A stretch of DNA of 64,000 nt from Clarkia xantiana subsp. parviflora (Eukaryota; Streptophyta; Magnoliopsida; Myrtales; Onagraceae), in NCBI GenBank assembly GCA_036873135.1, contig JAPTYO010000010.1, forward strand, positions 5,308,634 to 5,372,633, written 5' to 3'. The translations under genes were made by a program, and so were the position numbers. Positions 54,268 to 64,000 of the stretch are shown here, piece after piece. Below the pieces are notes generated by a model that was given only the letters and a program-made list of their open reading frames with translations, was not told the DNA's origin and ran no database searches. The first letter of the stretch is position 1. Each line of letters starts with the position of its first letter.

Positions 54268-55916
54268 TCTATATATCTAATAAGGGAACATGTGAGAGAG
54301 TGAAGCATTTTGGGTGTGCCACATCATCATTTTAAGTTATCCTAATCGTGACACGTCAGCAATAGTAGTAAATAATATGTTGACACATGTTCTAAGATAT
54401 AATAAAACTAAGCAAAAACAATTAATTACATTCTCTAACTTTATTTTGTTTGAGCTATAATAAAACTAAGCAAAAACAAATAATTACAATCTCTATCTTT
54501 ATTTCATGTACGGTTGTAGAGACTTTTCAAATATTTTCAATGGTATATGGAAAAGTTTCTCCCTACACTAATTTCATTGGATGATGAACAAGTTTCTCAT
54601 TCTATATAAATGTTTCTCTTGATTCACATTCAAGACCAAACCAAACAAATATCGACTACCCGGGACGGACAACACTAAAAAAAGCATCACTCTATTCACA
54701 TCCATAAGCATAGAGAAGACGATTCCATATATACAGCGGATCGGACAACGGTCGGAACGGAAAGAAGAGATCTGTTAATCTCTAACTTGAATTACAGCGG
54801 TACCAATGAGATGTGAAGGAAAGCTAGGTATGGCGCCGATTTTGGTTTCAGATGCTCTGACGAAAATGGAGTGGGTGTCGACGAAGTTGGATCTCACATG
54901 GATCAAATCGGGACCAGTTGGACGCGAGCCTTGATGGACAGAACATATGAACAAGGATGGAATGTGAAGCGTCTCTGATTGCACCGGAAAGAATGAAGGA
55001 GATAAGGATGGAGGTGGGAGTTTATTTATGATTGCGTATGGGGCTAGATAAATTAGGGTTAAAGTAGAATACGGTTATGGTTTTTTTTTTTACCAATCTA
55101 TCTGGTTATGGTTTTGGGTATTTAGATTACAAAGATTCTTAGTCTATCATAGTGGTTTTTTTTTTCCATAATACGTAGCTTGACCGAATGACCGTTGATA
55201 ATAAAATAGTAAGTATTAATAAAATTATAAGCTTTAAATTTCGATATATTAATGTAGATTATAATAATAGAATATTTTTTTTTTTTTGCAATGGATTATT
55301 ATTAATATTATTACTGTTATTATTATTAATACTACTGTTATTTTTGTGTGGGTCGTTAAAAAATGAGAGCCGCATTTTATTTTTTTCGGTAGAAAGACCA
55401 TTTCACTTTGTTTGGTTTTTAATGTTTAAGATATTAAGGTATTTTTTTCCAAAAATATTAAAGTATTTACTGCACGTAATCTCAAATTCTAAATTATTAA
55501 AACTTTAATATTTTTTTTATTTTCCTTCCCTCAATCATGCAATTTATGTATTCAACAAATTTGATCTAATTTACGTATTTAATGAACACTGAGGGAAAAA
55601 AATACTAGAATCATTCATCTACGTTATCATAACCATTATTTCATTTAAAAAATAAACACACACACTTTATTCAATTTGCATTAATTTTTTTTAAAAGCAC
55701 TAAACTATTAGGTTTAATAGAAAATGAATTATAAGCTGCCTTCAAATTGGTAAATAAATATATATTTTTTTATAAATAATATATGTCCATCTGAAAACAA
55801 AAATTATATTATTGAATGCAACTAACTCAAAACATAATTTCAACATTTTACATTACACAAATAAACAAGTACCGTTTAACGGGTCATCCCGCACGTAGCG
55901 CGGGGTCAGCACCTAG
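54268..55916 (+). mobile_element. Non-autonomous Helitron (1.65 kb)
   Basis: Starts TCTATATATCTAATAAGGGA after an A. It ends with a 7-bp stem, one mismatch (CCCGCAC-GTA-GCGCGGG, 55888-55904), then CTAG at 55913-55916 followed by T. This matches Helitron ends and the A/T insertion site. No Rep/helicase is present. A 69-codon minus-strand frame (54984-54775) in a GC-richer patch at 54655-55020 may be captured sequence; I do not recognise it. Confidence 0.8.
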
Positions 55917-56379
55917 TTTAGGTATATGTTTTTAATTAGGCTGCTAATAATTTGACACCTCATCTAATCAAATTATAATTGGAGCGGGCAAATCACCACC
56001 TCCTAAAATTATATGCACTTCCTAATTAGCATTTCTCTTAGCTGTTTCCTTTCCTATTCAAGGTTGCAATCAATTTGGATTTGGATGTTGTAAGTATATG
56101 GTGATAGATGTCGTAAATGGAAACCCATTAAATATATAAGTTACCTAAAACAATTGGGTAAATGTCACATTAGTACATTAAGCAAGACTCAAATCCCAAT
56201 TGACATGAAAGATCCAAAATTGGGCCTCCCTGATACATATATGGCCGGCCGAATTTATTAGGTGGGTAAATCCAAAAGTCCACTTTAATCCTCTTATATA
56301 TTATGAGGTGTTAGAGGTTTTATTATGGTTAATCATAATTCTCTTTAAGTGGTGATTTGAGATAAAACTCTTCCCCCAT
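55917..56379. other. Intergenic or undefined left part of a Copia LTR
   Basis: No gene. The Copia LTR that ends at 56690 probably starts within this stretch, but I could not place its TG end. Confidence 0.4.
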
Positions 56380-56704
56380 AACCACCATAGTTCGGCCGGA
56401 ACACCTACCACCACCAAGGGTATGCCAATTTGCCTTCGAGTAAACACTCCGGAGATCCGTCCCTTGTCAAGAATCAATCTGAGGCTTTGCTGTGGAGAAT
56501 ATATCGCGTAGGGATTCCTTCACAAGAACCTCTACGGGTGCCGACCGGAGGATCGTGAACTCCCTTCTGCAAGGATCTTGGGACTACAGACTACTGTTGA
56601 GGTATGTGCGAATCTTCCGCTGCGTAATTTCGATTACTAGCATGTACCATAGTTTTAGTATCCGTAGTGATTATTCCCCGTAATCTAACAGTGGTATTAG
56701 AATC
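56380..56704 (+). mobile_element. Copia-type LTR 3' end followed by an initiator-tRNA primer-binding site
   Basis: The LTR-like text (CGGAGGATCGTGAACTCCC, CTTCCGCTGCGTAATTTCG) ends at CTAACA (56685-56690) and is followed by TGGTATTAGAATC (56692-56704). This is a mutated form of the TGGTATCAGAGC primer-binding site complementary to initiator tRNA-Met that follows the 5' LTR in plant Copia elements. Only about 100 bp of internal sequence remains before unrelated Gypsy sequence. Confidence 0.6.
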
Positions 56705-56875
56705 TGTGTTAGGAGTTCATGATTTTGATAAATTAGTGTTCTTGAAATTTTTAAGTTTATACCGAAAATTTTAAAAGAAAATGATTTAAGTTTTGTTGAA
56801 TTTTTGAATTAATATTGGTCCGAAATTTTTGAGTTAATAGTTCTAGGCGCCTGTGGTCTGTGGTTTAGCTTTACA

Positions 56876-58621
56876 TCATTTGTCGTTGTCCGACGTTGTT
56901 GCTTCATTTCCCTTATTCCGATTCGAGCGAGATCGCTCAAGGTCTATATATGTCTTTACTCTTTCGGCTAGTTCCTCTAAAGAGTTTATTGGTAAAACCT
57001 CCACATTATCTGCCAACGATGCGCCCCTGCGTCCCAGATTTCTTATAAATGCTCGAACGACTTCTCCCTTAGAGAGTTCCATCGCGATGTCCGATATATT
57101 TTGGTTGAATCTTGTATAGTAACTCGCAAGAGACTCATCGAAGCCTCGCTTAACATCATCTAGGGCCGAATCACCCTTTAACAATTGCCTTTCACCCAGG
57201 TATTGATGGATGAGTTTTTGTCTTTTAAGTCTGCCCAAGAGACGATTGATGCTTGAGGTAGACCAAAGAACCAATACGAAGCGTTTTCCGACAGTGTTGA
57301 AGGGAATAGCAATGCAAAATGCTCCTCCTCAGCAGTCCTTCCCAGCAAGGAAGACTCGTGCTTCTGAATGTGTTGGATCAGATCCTCATTCCCTACATAG
57401 TCAGGAATTGAACGCGGTGATATGTTCAGTGGGATAATGATATGAAGCAATTCTTGAGTGAAAGGGTGTGTGGCCATGTCCCTCAGTTTGTGCATTGCCC
57501 GACCCTTGGACTCTTTTATCTTTCTCGCTATTAGGTATTTTATCTCCTCTTTCGTCAATGCAATTGTTGCGGCATTTTGTTGTCTTGGTGACTGCTGCCT
57601 TATTCCCTGGGTTGGGTATGCTTGATAGGTGGTATTCCTCTGCTGATGATGCCCCCTTTCCTGGTTCAAGTCATTGTAAGATTGCGTTTACGCTTGGTGT
57701 TGCCTCCGTATGGATCTTGGTGGTGACACCTGGTAACGCGACTCTTCTTGCCTTAGGTTGGCCCTCATCTGTTCTCTTCTATCTAGCATTTCTTATAATG
57801 CTGCTAGTAGCTCTGGTGACAGGTTGTACGTTTGAGGTAGGGCTGAGCAGGAAAACCCGAAAGCCCGAAAAATCCGTCCCGAGCCCGTCCCGAAAAACCC
57901 GGTCCCGATTAGACCCGAGCCCGAGCGGGCGGGACTTTTATTTTCAATTCGGGCTCGGGCTCGGGCTTTTGTGCCAAAATCCCGAAAAGCCCGAGCCCGT
58001 CCCGAATTTTTTTTAATACTATATAAATATATATAATTATATATATTCCCCACTAACTATAGTTAGTATCTAACCATCTTCCTCCATGTTTGAATTTTTT
58101 TTATTTTTTTTTATTTTTTTCAGATTTTTTGTTAAAATTCGGGCTAGCCCGAGCCCGAGTCCCGAAGTCCCGGCTCGGGCGGGCCATTTTCCTTATTTTC
58201 GGGCTCGGGCTCGGGCTCGGGCTAAAAATTAGAGTCCCGAAAATTTCGGGCTCGGGCTCGGGTAAAAGCCCGCCCGTCCCGGCCCGAGCTCACCCCTAGT
58301 TTGAGGGTTCCTTCTTTCTTGTCTGTTGCTAACCTGGGGTGGTGGGGGTGGCTGTTGATTGACTGTTGGATGTGGTAGCCTTTCACTCCATTGGGGGTTT
58401 GTTGATGAGTGTTGCTCTTCATGAAGTGAGCGTGCATTGTTGCCCGCTTCTTCCTGCCCCCTGTTGGTCGTTGCTTGGTGGCTTGCCACGGGGACTTGCT
58501 TGCTCCCCCCCCCCCCCCCCCCCCCCCCCACCTCCTTAAGCTTTGCTCGTTTCCATTGAGCGCAGGTAGTAGGTAACTGGTCTTTTGTTCGAATCCAGCT
58601 AGACGGCGCCAATGTTTGCAC
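56876..58621 (-). pseudogene. Ty3/Gypsy gag pseudogene, interrupted by a hAT MITE
   Basis: Read on the minus strand from 58621, gag-type text is spread over several frames. It begins just after ATTGGCGCCGTCTAGC (near 58607-58592), the 'TTGGCGCCGTC' leader seen after the 5' LTR of many plant Gypsy elements. Next come a glutamine/proline-rich region, then KIKESKGRAMHKLRDMATHP, SENASYWFFGLPQASIVSWA, and after a frameshift near 57232 KLIHQYLGERQLLKGDSALD and GFDESLASYYTRFNQNISDI, the Retrotrans_gag (PF03732) core, then VVRAFIRNLGR. In-frame stops, the frameshift and a 461-bp insertion (57838-58298) inactivate it. Protease and polymerase are absent, so the element is truncated. Confidence 0.8.
57838..58298. 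mobile_element. GC-rich hAT-type MITE inside the gag pseudogene, perfect 8-bp duplication
   Basis: The 461-bp element begins TAGGGCTGAGCAGG and ends CGAGCTCACCCCTA (inverse TAGGGGTGAGCTCG). It is flanked by identical GTTTGAGG at 57830-57837 and 58299-58306. The arms are dense in CCCGAGCC/GGGCTCGGG words and the centre is AT-rich. The same gag codons (PQT) occur on both sides because of the target duplication. Confidence 0.92.
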
Positions 58622-59340
58622 ATGGGCTCTTCGTGGGCTTCTTCCTTCGTATACTCGTTCTTCGTGGGCTTTTTCTCGTATTCCCGGTCATTTCCGCTCG
58701 GGTACCTGTAAATGGGCACCGAGGGGGGGGGGGGGGGGGAGTTTTTGGTAAGCCCACTTTGATTCTTAAATGAGTATGGACTTAAATAGATAAATTGAGC
58801 TTAGAGAGATATTGATTACCCTTAAATGATGAGAGGATTGCTCTAGTTATGGAGTTCTTATTGAACCCCGCCCCCCCCCCCCCCCCCCCCCAAATTATAG
58901 TGCTTTTCTGGTCCGTATAAATTGGTGTTGACCGTATATATAGTGTATATTTGACCTCAGTTCGACCGTATGTAAGTTTAATATGATTAAGCGTCCGAGA
59001 ATGGCCTCCAGGGGTGAGCCCCGGGCGAAATATCGTCCGGGGTTAAGGGTCCGGACGAGTAAAACTCGTCCGGGTGAAAAGGAGGGGGGGGGGGGGGGGG
59101 GGGGGGGGGGCACCTGATGCCTTGCTCGGGTCACCCGAGCTCGGATTACCTCCGAGTGGTTTTTCCACTCGGGATCTTCCTGAGTGGATTTCGCCACTCG
59201 GGGTGTTTTTGGGCCTAAGTGTTGGGCCTCAGGTGTCCGTTTTTCCAAGTTTTGAATTATAATCGACCGTGACCTAATTATATGGGCCCAATTCATGATA
59301 GTGTGGACGTATATCCAAAAGCATTTATCAATCTGGTGTA
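58622..59340 (-). mobile_element. Gypsy LTR-like segment with poly-C/poly-G tracts and hairpins
   Basis: This lies immediately upstream (in element orientation) of the gag leader, so it is the expected place of the 5' LTR; the outer end is not fixed. It holds poly-G at 58723-58739 and 59084-59110 and poly-C at 58871-58891; another poly-C at 58505-58529 lies just inside gag. Perfect short hairpins occur at 59051-59073, 59124-59140, 59152-59172 and 59181-59201. No coding content; the glycine- and proline-rich open frames are made by the homopolymers. Confidence 0.5.
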
Positions 59341-59802
59341 GCTAAAGGACTACGACGGTGAGCCATGATTCAACCTTGTTCCAAAAGTTCTGAGAGTATC
59401 AACTTCATCCTGTGGCTATCGTCCTAACCAGTAAGTCTTCCTCTTCTGTCGCTAGTTTAATATTTGTGATGATCTAACCATATTTTTTACTGTGGTATCG
59501 AAATGAGTAGGTTGTTTACAATTTGCACGAATATAATTCGATATTCAAACATGGGAAACCACCTATATTGGATAGGGTGGCGGAATTTTAAATCCAAACA
59601 CCAAGATAGCCGTCACGATCGTGATCGTCGTATTTGGCCATTGCGTCAAACACAATCGTAGTCGAGTTCGGATACGTACATATATACATATTCATATATT
59701 ATTACTTGGATAAGACGTCTAAAGTGTTGACACATAAGAAATTTAAAACAATTTCTCTACTTTAATAATGTTAAAATAAGTGATTGTTATTGATATATGA
59801 TA
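59341..59802. other. Intergenic, no gene seen
   Basis: Mixed-composition sequence with no recognisable gene or terminus. Confidence 0.5.
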
Positions 59803-60157
59803 CGTTTTATTTTGTTTAAAATGTAACTGACCTGGGCAACCATGGTCTCGCCTAGCCATGGATCGGACTATGGCTAGGTCGATTTGGTCCTAGGTGCAGT
59901 AGATAATATTTAAGGGCTAAATTGTAAAAATAAAAAATTAGGACAATAAATTTGAGTACTAAAGTGAACACAATGAAAATTTGGGGCTAGGCATGTGCAA
60001 GTCACGTGACTACTTAATGGTCAAGCTGACGGTCAACTAATAGATAAACCAAAACCCAAAGGTCAAACATATATATAATATAAAAATTAGACAAAGAAAT
60101 ATGTTGGACTAAAATTCAAAACTTATCAAAGATGTTGAACTAAAAATCCTGTTAACC
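59803..60157. mobile_element. GGTTAA-type foldback element, right half only, copy 8
   Basis: Ends CCTGTTAACC (inverse GGTTAACAGGATTTTTAGTT). It shares GTCAACTAATAGATA with the 41906 copy, GTGCAAGTCACGTGA with the 61976 copy, and CTAGCCATGG-type words in the centre. The left arm appears deleted. Confidence 0.55.
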
Positions 60158-60526
60158 ATTATTTATTTGACATTAATACAACATCATCGATAATAGATTT
60201 AGATTGAAGTGAATTAATAGAATAACTTTATTTTTGACACGTCATTGCTAATTTTAAAAAAGCTACGATCAAACAAAGTAAGAGTGTGAGATGCGTTCAT
60301 ATTAAAAATACACGGTGCAAGTGCAATATGCATAAGGAAAACTTATGTGGTGTAATATGCAAAAATACAAAACTTCAGTGTGAAAGTTGCAATTAGTTGA
60401 TTATTAGTTTCTTCAGTTAAAGTTAACGGTTAACCTAGGTCGGTCGATAAGTTTGGCGGAACTGCTCAAGTCTTAAAAGTCGGTCCCGTCCCGCCGTTTC
60501 TGTACTCTGTTCTTGAATCTGAAAAC

Positions 60527-63500
60527 ATGGCTCTCTTCAGATCGGCGGCGGCGGTTGCTGCACCCCGTGGCTTGATGCGGCTTTTCTGTACCTCCACGGC
60601 CTCCTCTCCGTTGCCGGCGGCTTCGGAATCAGCTCAGCAACGGCAGCAGGCTGAGCCCAGCACCAACCTATTCGTCTCTGGTAGTTCTCTCTCCATAGCT
60701 ATTGAGCTCTGTTTCTTGTTGCTTCAGCCAAGTTATGATTTTTGCGTCTGCCTGTGACTACGTTTTGATGTCCGTATGGATCATAGCTGTATTTACAGTT
60801 CATCGGAATAGAAAATTAGCAATTTCTTATCCTTGAAGTTAAGGGAGTGTTTGGATTGAGGGATTAGAAGGGAAATGAAGTTAAAGGAAAGCGAATCCTT
60901 GGATTCGAAATAGACTAATTGATATTGCGTTTAAAGAATTAAGCTAAATCTTTAGGGTTTCAAGTTTTTCCAGTACAGCTCAGTATATATTGGTTACTGA
61001 ATCTTGAGTTGCTTTCAAGAATCACTTGGTTGCAATTGATGATGCCAATGTTCTTACTTTCCGTTCTATATAGCTTAATATTCAAGAATTTCATCTAAAA
61101 TGCGATCCCTTCATAAGCAATTTGGAGTGACATTTACATCTTGGTAGGATTTTTTTCTGCAACTTGTTTCAACCTGTGTTTGAGAAGTTCTATCAACCGA
61201 ATGTCATATTGATATCATAATCTTTGAAAAAAGCAATGTACTCTTTGACTACTTTCTAAAGTTGGCAATTGATCAGTTGAAGCTATCCCTTCATAAGCCA
61301 TTTTGGAGTGGCATTCATGGCTCCTACATTACATCTTCATAGGATTTTGTTTCTACAACTTCTTTCAACCAGTGTTTGTGAAGTGCTATCGACCGAATGT
61401 CATTTTGATATGAAAATCTTTGCAAAAATGGGCTTTTGCCTTTTTGAATACTTTGTGCGTGTAAATCTTGTAATCGAGCTGTATCTAGACATTAATCTCC
61501 TGAAGTTAATCATTCTCAGGGTTGAGCAAACGGACAACTACAGAGAAATTGCAGGAAACTTTTGCTAAGTTTGGTGAAGTAGTTCATGGTTTGTACTCAA
61601 TCAATATTATGCTATCAATACATATTACTTCACATCCATAAGCCATTAGATTAATCCTTTATTTTCTGCAGCTCGGGTGGTGACAGACCGTGGAACTGGA
61701 TATTCTAAGGGATTTGGTTTTGTGAAGTATGCTACACTCGATGATGCTGCTAAAGGCATCCAAGGCATGGATGGACAGGTGAGTTCTACCTTCTTAAATG
61801 GTTTCCAAAACTAATGAGTAATTGAGTAACACACTTAGATGCCAGATATGGATGGAACCCGTGACTTATTTATTGGGTAATATAATACGGATTAATGTGA
61901 TTGATTAATCTATTTAAATTGGTACTTACATCGGCGACTTTTGTTGCACCATGTTAGCTTTTCTTAATTTTTTAAGGTTAACAGGTCTTTGGTCCATGAC
62001 GTTTGACCACTTTTGAGTTTTGATCCATGATTTGTTTTGCCTAATTTTAGTACCATATGTTTGCAGATTTTTCTAGTTTTGGTCAGACCGTTACATTCCG
62101 TCCATTTTTTCCGTTAAGTGATATGTGCAAGTCACGTGATCCACCCTAAACTTTCAATTTTGTTCAGTTTAACCAGTTTAACCCCTCTGATACTTTTTTA
62201 ACTTTTTTTTTGTTCAATTTAGTCCCGAAGTTTCAAAATTGACCACAATTGGACCTAGTTCAACTTGTGGTCAATTCTCCCAATTTGAACTAGGTCCAGT
62301 TGACCTAGTTATGGGCTAGCCCAATTAGATCTAGTTGTCCAATTAGGGTCAATTTTGAACTTCGGGATTAAATTGAACAAAAAAAGTTAGGAAAGTATTG
62401 AAGGGACTAAATTGAACAAAATTAAAAGTTTAGGGTGGATCACGTGACTTGCACATGTCACTTAACGGAAAAAAATAGACGGAATGTAACGTTCAGACCA
62501 AAACTAGAAAAATCTGCAAACATATGGTACCAAAACTAGCAAAAAAAAATTATGAATCAAAACCTAAAAGTGATCAAATATTATAGACTAAAAGACATAT
62601 TAATCCATTTTTTTAACGAAAGGTTACATAAAGTTTCAGAATGTTGCTAAATTGTTACTATGTTAACTTTACATCAAATTTATGTTAAATGCTGATATAA
62701 CAGTTATACAAAAAGTGACATGCGGAAAAATATATATATCATTTTAAGTTCTTCATCAAGTTTAGCATGTTTTTCGATCCTTCCGAACCTAGCAGAGTTG
62801 CTTGAGTCCAGAGCAAAGCTGCTTTTGGCTTCATGAGTTTTATTTGAACGCATTGATAATAATTATTAATAATAAAAATTGAGAACATGAAGAATACGAA
62901 AAACATACATAATACCACTATTTGTAAATGTAACCAAATACCAACATGTTGAAACATAAATAACTAAAATAGTACAAGCTTGAAAAAAAAAATACCACTA
63001 TTTGTAAATGCAACCAAATACCAACATGTTGAAACATAAATAACTAAAATAGTACAAGCTTGAAAAAAAAAACGTATAAGGTTAAGAACCTATTTACAGT
63101 TTGCTTTTAGGTGTCCCAGATTTGCACCATATTGTTTTCAAGTGTAATAGGTTTCATTTTCGTTACTTTTTTTTTTTTTTTTCGTCTGTTTTCTTTTTTA
63201 AATTTGACGGATTTGGGTATTGATTTTCTTCAAATTATGTATATTTATGCAAATTAAGTTGAATGTTTTGTATAAAGTCTTCAATTTTACTGTATGTACA
63301 TACTAATTGACAAAAGTTAAAGGGAAGCAGATGTGCTATTTTACTCTTTTCCTTTTTTTAAATGTTTTTGTTGTTGAATTTTATAGAGTCATAGACCAAA
63401 ATCTGTCAAATTTAACAGAAAAACAGACGGAAAGTCAAAAAGCAACGAAACCAAATATACTTTTTAACAGCAATTTAAATTTGAAATATCTAAAAATAAT

Positions 63501-63689
63501 ATGATACAAACTTAGAACTTAGAACTGTGATTAACCTTTTAAGTCAAAATATATTATGATTACTGTATTGAATCATTATTCTCTGTTTTGCAGTTTCTTG
63601 ATGGTTGGGTTATATTTGCCGAGTACGCAAAACCGAGGCCACTAACTCCGCCGCTTCAAAACAACGGATATTCTACATACGGTCGTTAG
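60527..63689 (+). CDS. Organelle-type single-RRM RNA-binding protein, 4 exons, 141 aa
   Basis: Exons 60527-60680, 61520-61588, 61672-61778 and 63594-63689 sum to 426 nt. Residues 1-50 are rich in Ala, Ser and Arg with few acids (MALFRSAAAVAAPRGLMRLF), a mitochondrial or plastid transit-peptide style. The RRM follows: RNP2 is LFVSGL, then SKRTTTEKLQETFAKFGEVV, RNP1 is KGFGFVKY, and the last strand is WVIFAEYAKPRP. It resembles small plant RRM proteins such as Arabidopsis At2g37510 (from memory) and organelle RRM editing factors, so a role in organellar RNA processing is likely but inferred. Intron 3 (1.8 kb) carries two MITEs and an 80-bp tandem repeat. The shorter 76-aa reading from 60527 is intron read-through. 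Confidence 0.94.
61077..61425. repeat. Imperfect direct duplication within RRM gene intron 1
   Basis: Copy 1 (about 61098-61245) and copy 2 (about 61282-61425) share ATCCCTTCATAAGC, TTTGGAGTG, TAGGATTTT, TTTCAACC, GTGTTTG and CGAATGTCAT in order. Copy 2 lies nearer to the exon 2 acceptor. Confidence 0.7.
61976..62606. mobile_element. GGTTAA-type foldback MITE in RRM intron 3, copy 9
   Basis: The 631-bp element starts GGTTAACAGGTCTTTGGTCC and ends near ATTAATCC. Long arms share ACATTCCGTCCATTTTTTCC / ACGGAATGTAAC and ACCATATGTTTGCAGATTTT, and are nearly identical in wording to the 29420 copy. The flanks ATTTTTTAA and ATTTTTTTAA are near-identical. Confidence 0.82.
62911..63070. repeat. 80-bp tandem duplication in RRM intron 3
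   Basis: AATACCACTATTTGTAAATG at 62911 repeats at 62991, and the following 60 bases (CCAACATGTTGAAACATAAA and so on) repeat with only about one substitution. Each unit ends in a run of A. The near-identity implies a recent event. Confidence 0.9.
63080..63536. mobile_element. GGTTAA-type foldback MITE in RRM intron 3, copy 10
   Basis: Left end GGTTAAGAACCTATTTACAG; right end CTGTGATTAACC. The interior shares TGTTGTTGAATTTTATAGAG, TCAAATTTAACAGAAAAACA and ACATACTAATTGACAAAAG with the GDSL intron 1 copy, in the same orientation. It ends about 57 bp before the last exon. Confidence 0.75.
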
Positions 63690-64000
63690 TCAGATCTTGA
63701 ATTCAACAACAATATGATCAACTGTTTAGTTGCTAGAAACAATGTATGATGAATAATATTGGTTCTCGGGTGCATTTCTTAATATATATCATTATGGAAT
63801 TTTGCATATTTTTAGATTTGATGAATGATGATAATGGAGGCCAGACAGATGAGTGGCCTAGTGTAATGAACCAATAAAGAGCAGACGTGTTTGTATATTT
63901 TGTAGTGGACAAACATTAATGCAGGATTTGTTCATCTTCCCAGCCCGGCACGAAACTGAACAGGAAATGGTCGTGGTTAGAGAGCAACCTTACAATGGAT
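63690..64000 (+). other. 3' flank of the RRM gene
   Basis: Sequence after the stop at 63687-63689; probably the 3' UTR. No further gene is visible before the window ends. Confidence 0.5.

Noticed and set aside
58222..58719. Glycine-rich open frame at the poly-C tract
   Set aside because: The glycine run is made by the homopolymer; the real reading is the gag pseudogene in another frame.
58895..59296. Proline-rich 133-residue frame in the LTR-like segment
   Set aside because: The proline run comes from the poly-G tract on the other strand; no domain or codon signal.

Overview
The window is nuclear DNA of a flowering plant, most likely a eudicot. The evidence is AT-rich intergenic sequence, GT-AG introns of ordinary plant size, plant-specific gene families (GH3, DUF538, plant GDSL esterase, plant GH1 beta-glucosidase) and plant transposon types (CACTA with Transposase_24, Helitrons ending in CTAG, hAT and Mutator-type MITEs, tRNA-derived SINEs). 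I cannot name the genus. GH3 and DUF538 exons look clearly GC-rich, while the cap-methyltransferase, GDSL and beta-glucosidase exons are closer to the local background.

Six protein-coding genes can be assembled from exons. (1) 1-2969 (+) is a GH3 acyl-acid-amido synthetase of the IAA-conjugating type; its first roughly 20 residues lie off the left edge. (2) 22050-23421 (+) is a secreted DUF538 protein. (3) 36407-38882 (-) is a 13-exon mRNA cap guanine-N7 methyltransferase, 372 aa. (4) 42541-45079 (+) is a 5-exon GDSL esterase/lipase, 355 aa. (5) 45812-52051 (-) is a 13-exon GH1 beta-glucosidase, 505 aa, with both catalytic glutamates; it converges on the GDSL gene. (6) 60527-63689 (+) is a 4-exon single-RRM protein with an organelle-type N-terminus, 141 aa. 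The genes look functionally unrelated and no operon-like or biosynthetic cluster is visible. The exon sums of genes 3-6 are exact multiples of three.

Region by region: 0-3 kb GH3; 4.8-11.7 kb a decayed transposon block with an orphan CACTA terminus, an internal duplication and a Transposase_32-like pseudogene; 12-22 kb a gene-poor stretch with SINEs and microsatellites; 22-23.4 kb DUF538; 23.66-28.44 kb a CACTA element with matching TIRs and a 3-bp TSD, internally deleted; 29.4-35.7 kb two foldback MITEs and a 3.5-kb Helitron; 36.4-52 kb the gene-rich core, its introns loaded with MITEs; 52.3-60.2 kb a SINE, MITEs, a second Helitron, a Copia LTR end and a Gypsy gag pseudogene split by a hAT MITE; 60.5-63.7 kb the RRM gene.

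The window's most distinctive content is mobile DNA. It has about ten foldback elements sharing a GGGTTAA-type terminus, several with 9-bp duplications, concentrated in introns and promoters. It also has two GC-rich hAT MITEs with perfect 8-bp duplications, a four-copy SINE family, and a Gypsy LTR-like segment holding alternating poly-C and poly-G tracts. I did not find a convincing new enzymatic or defence system.
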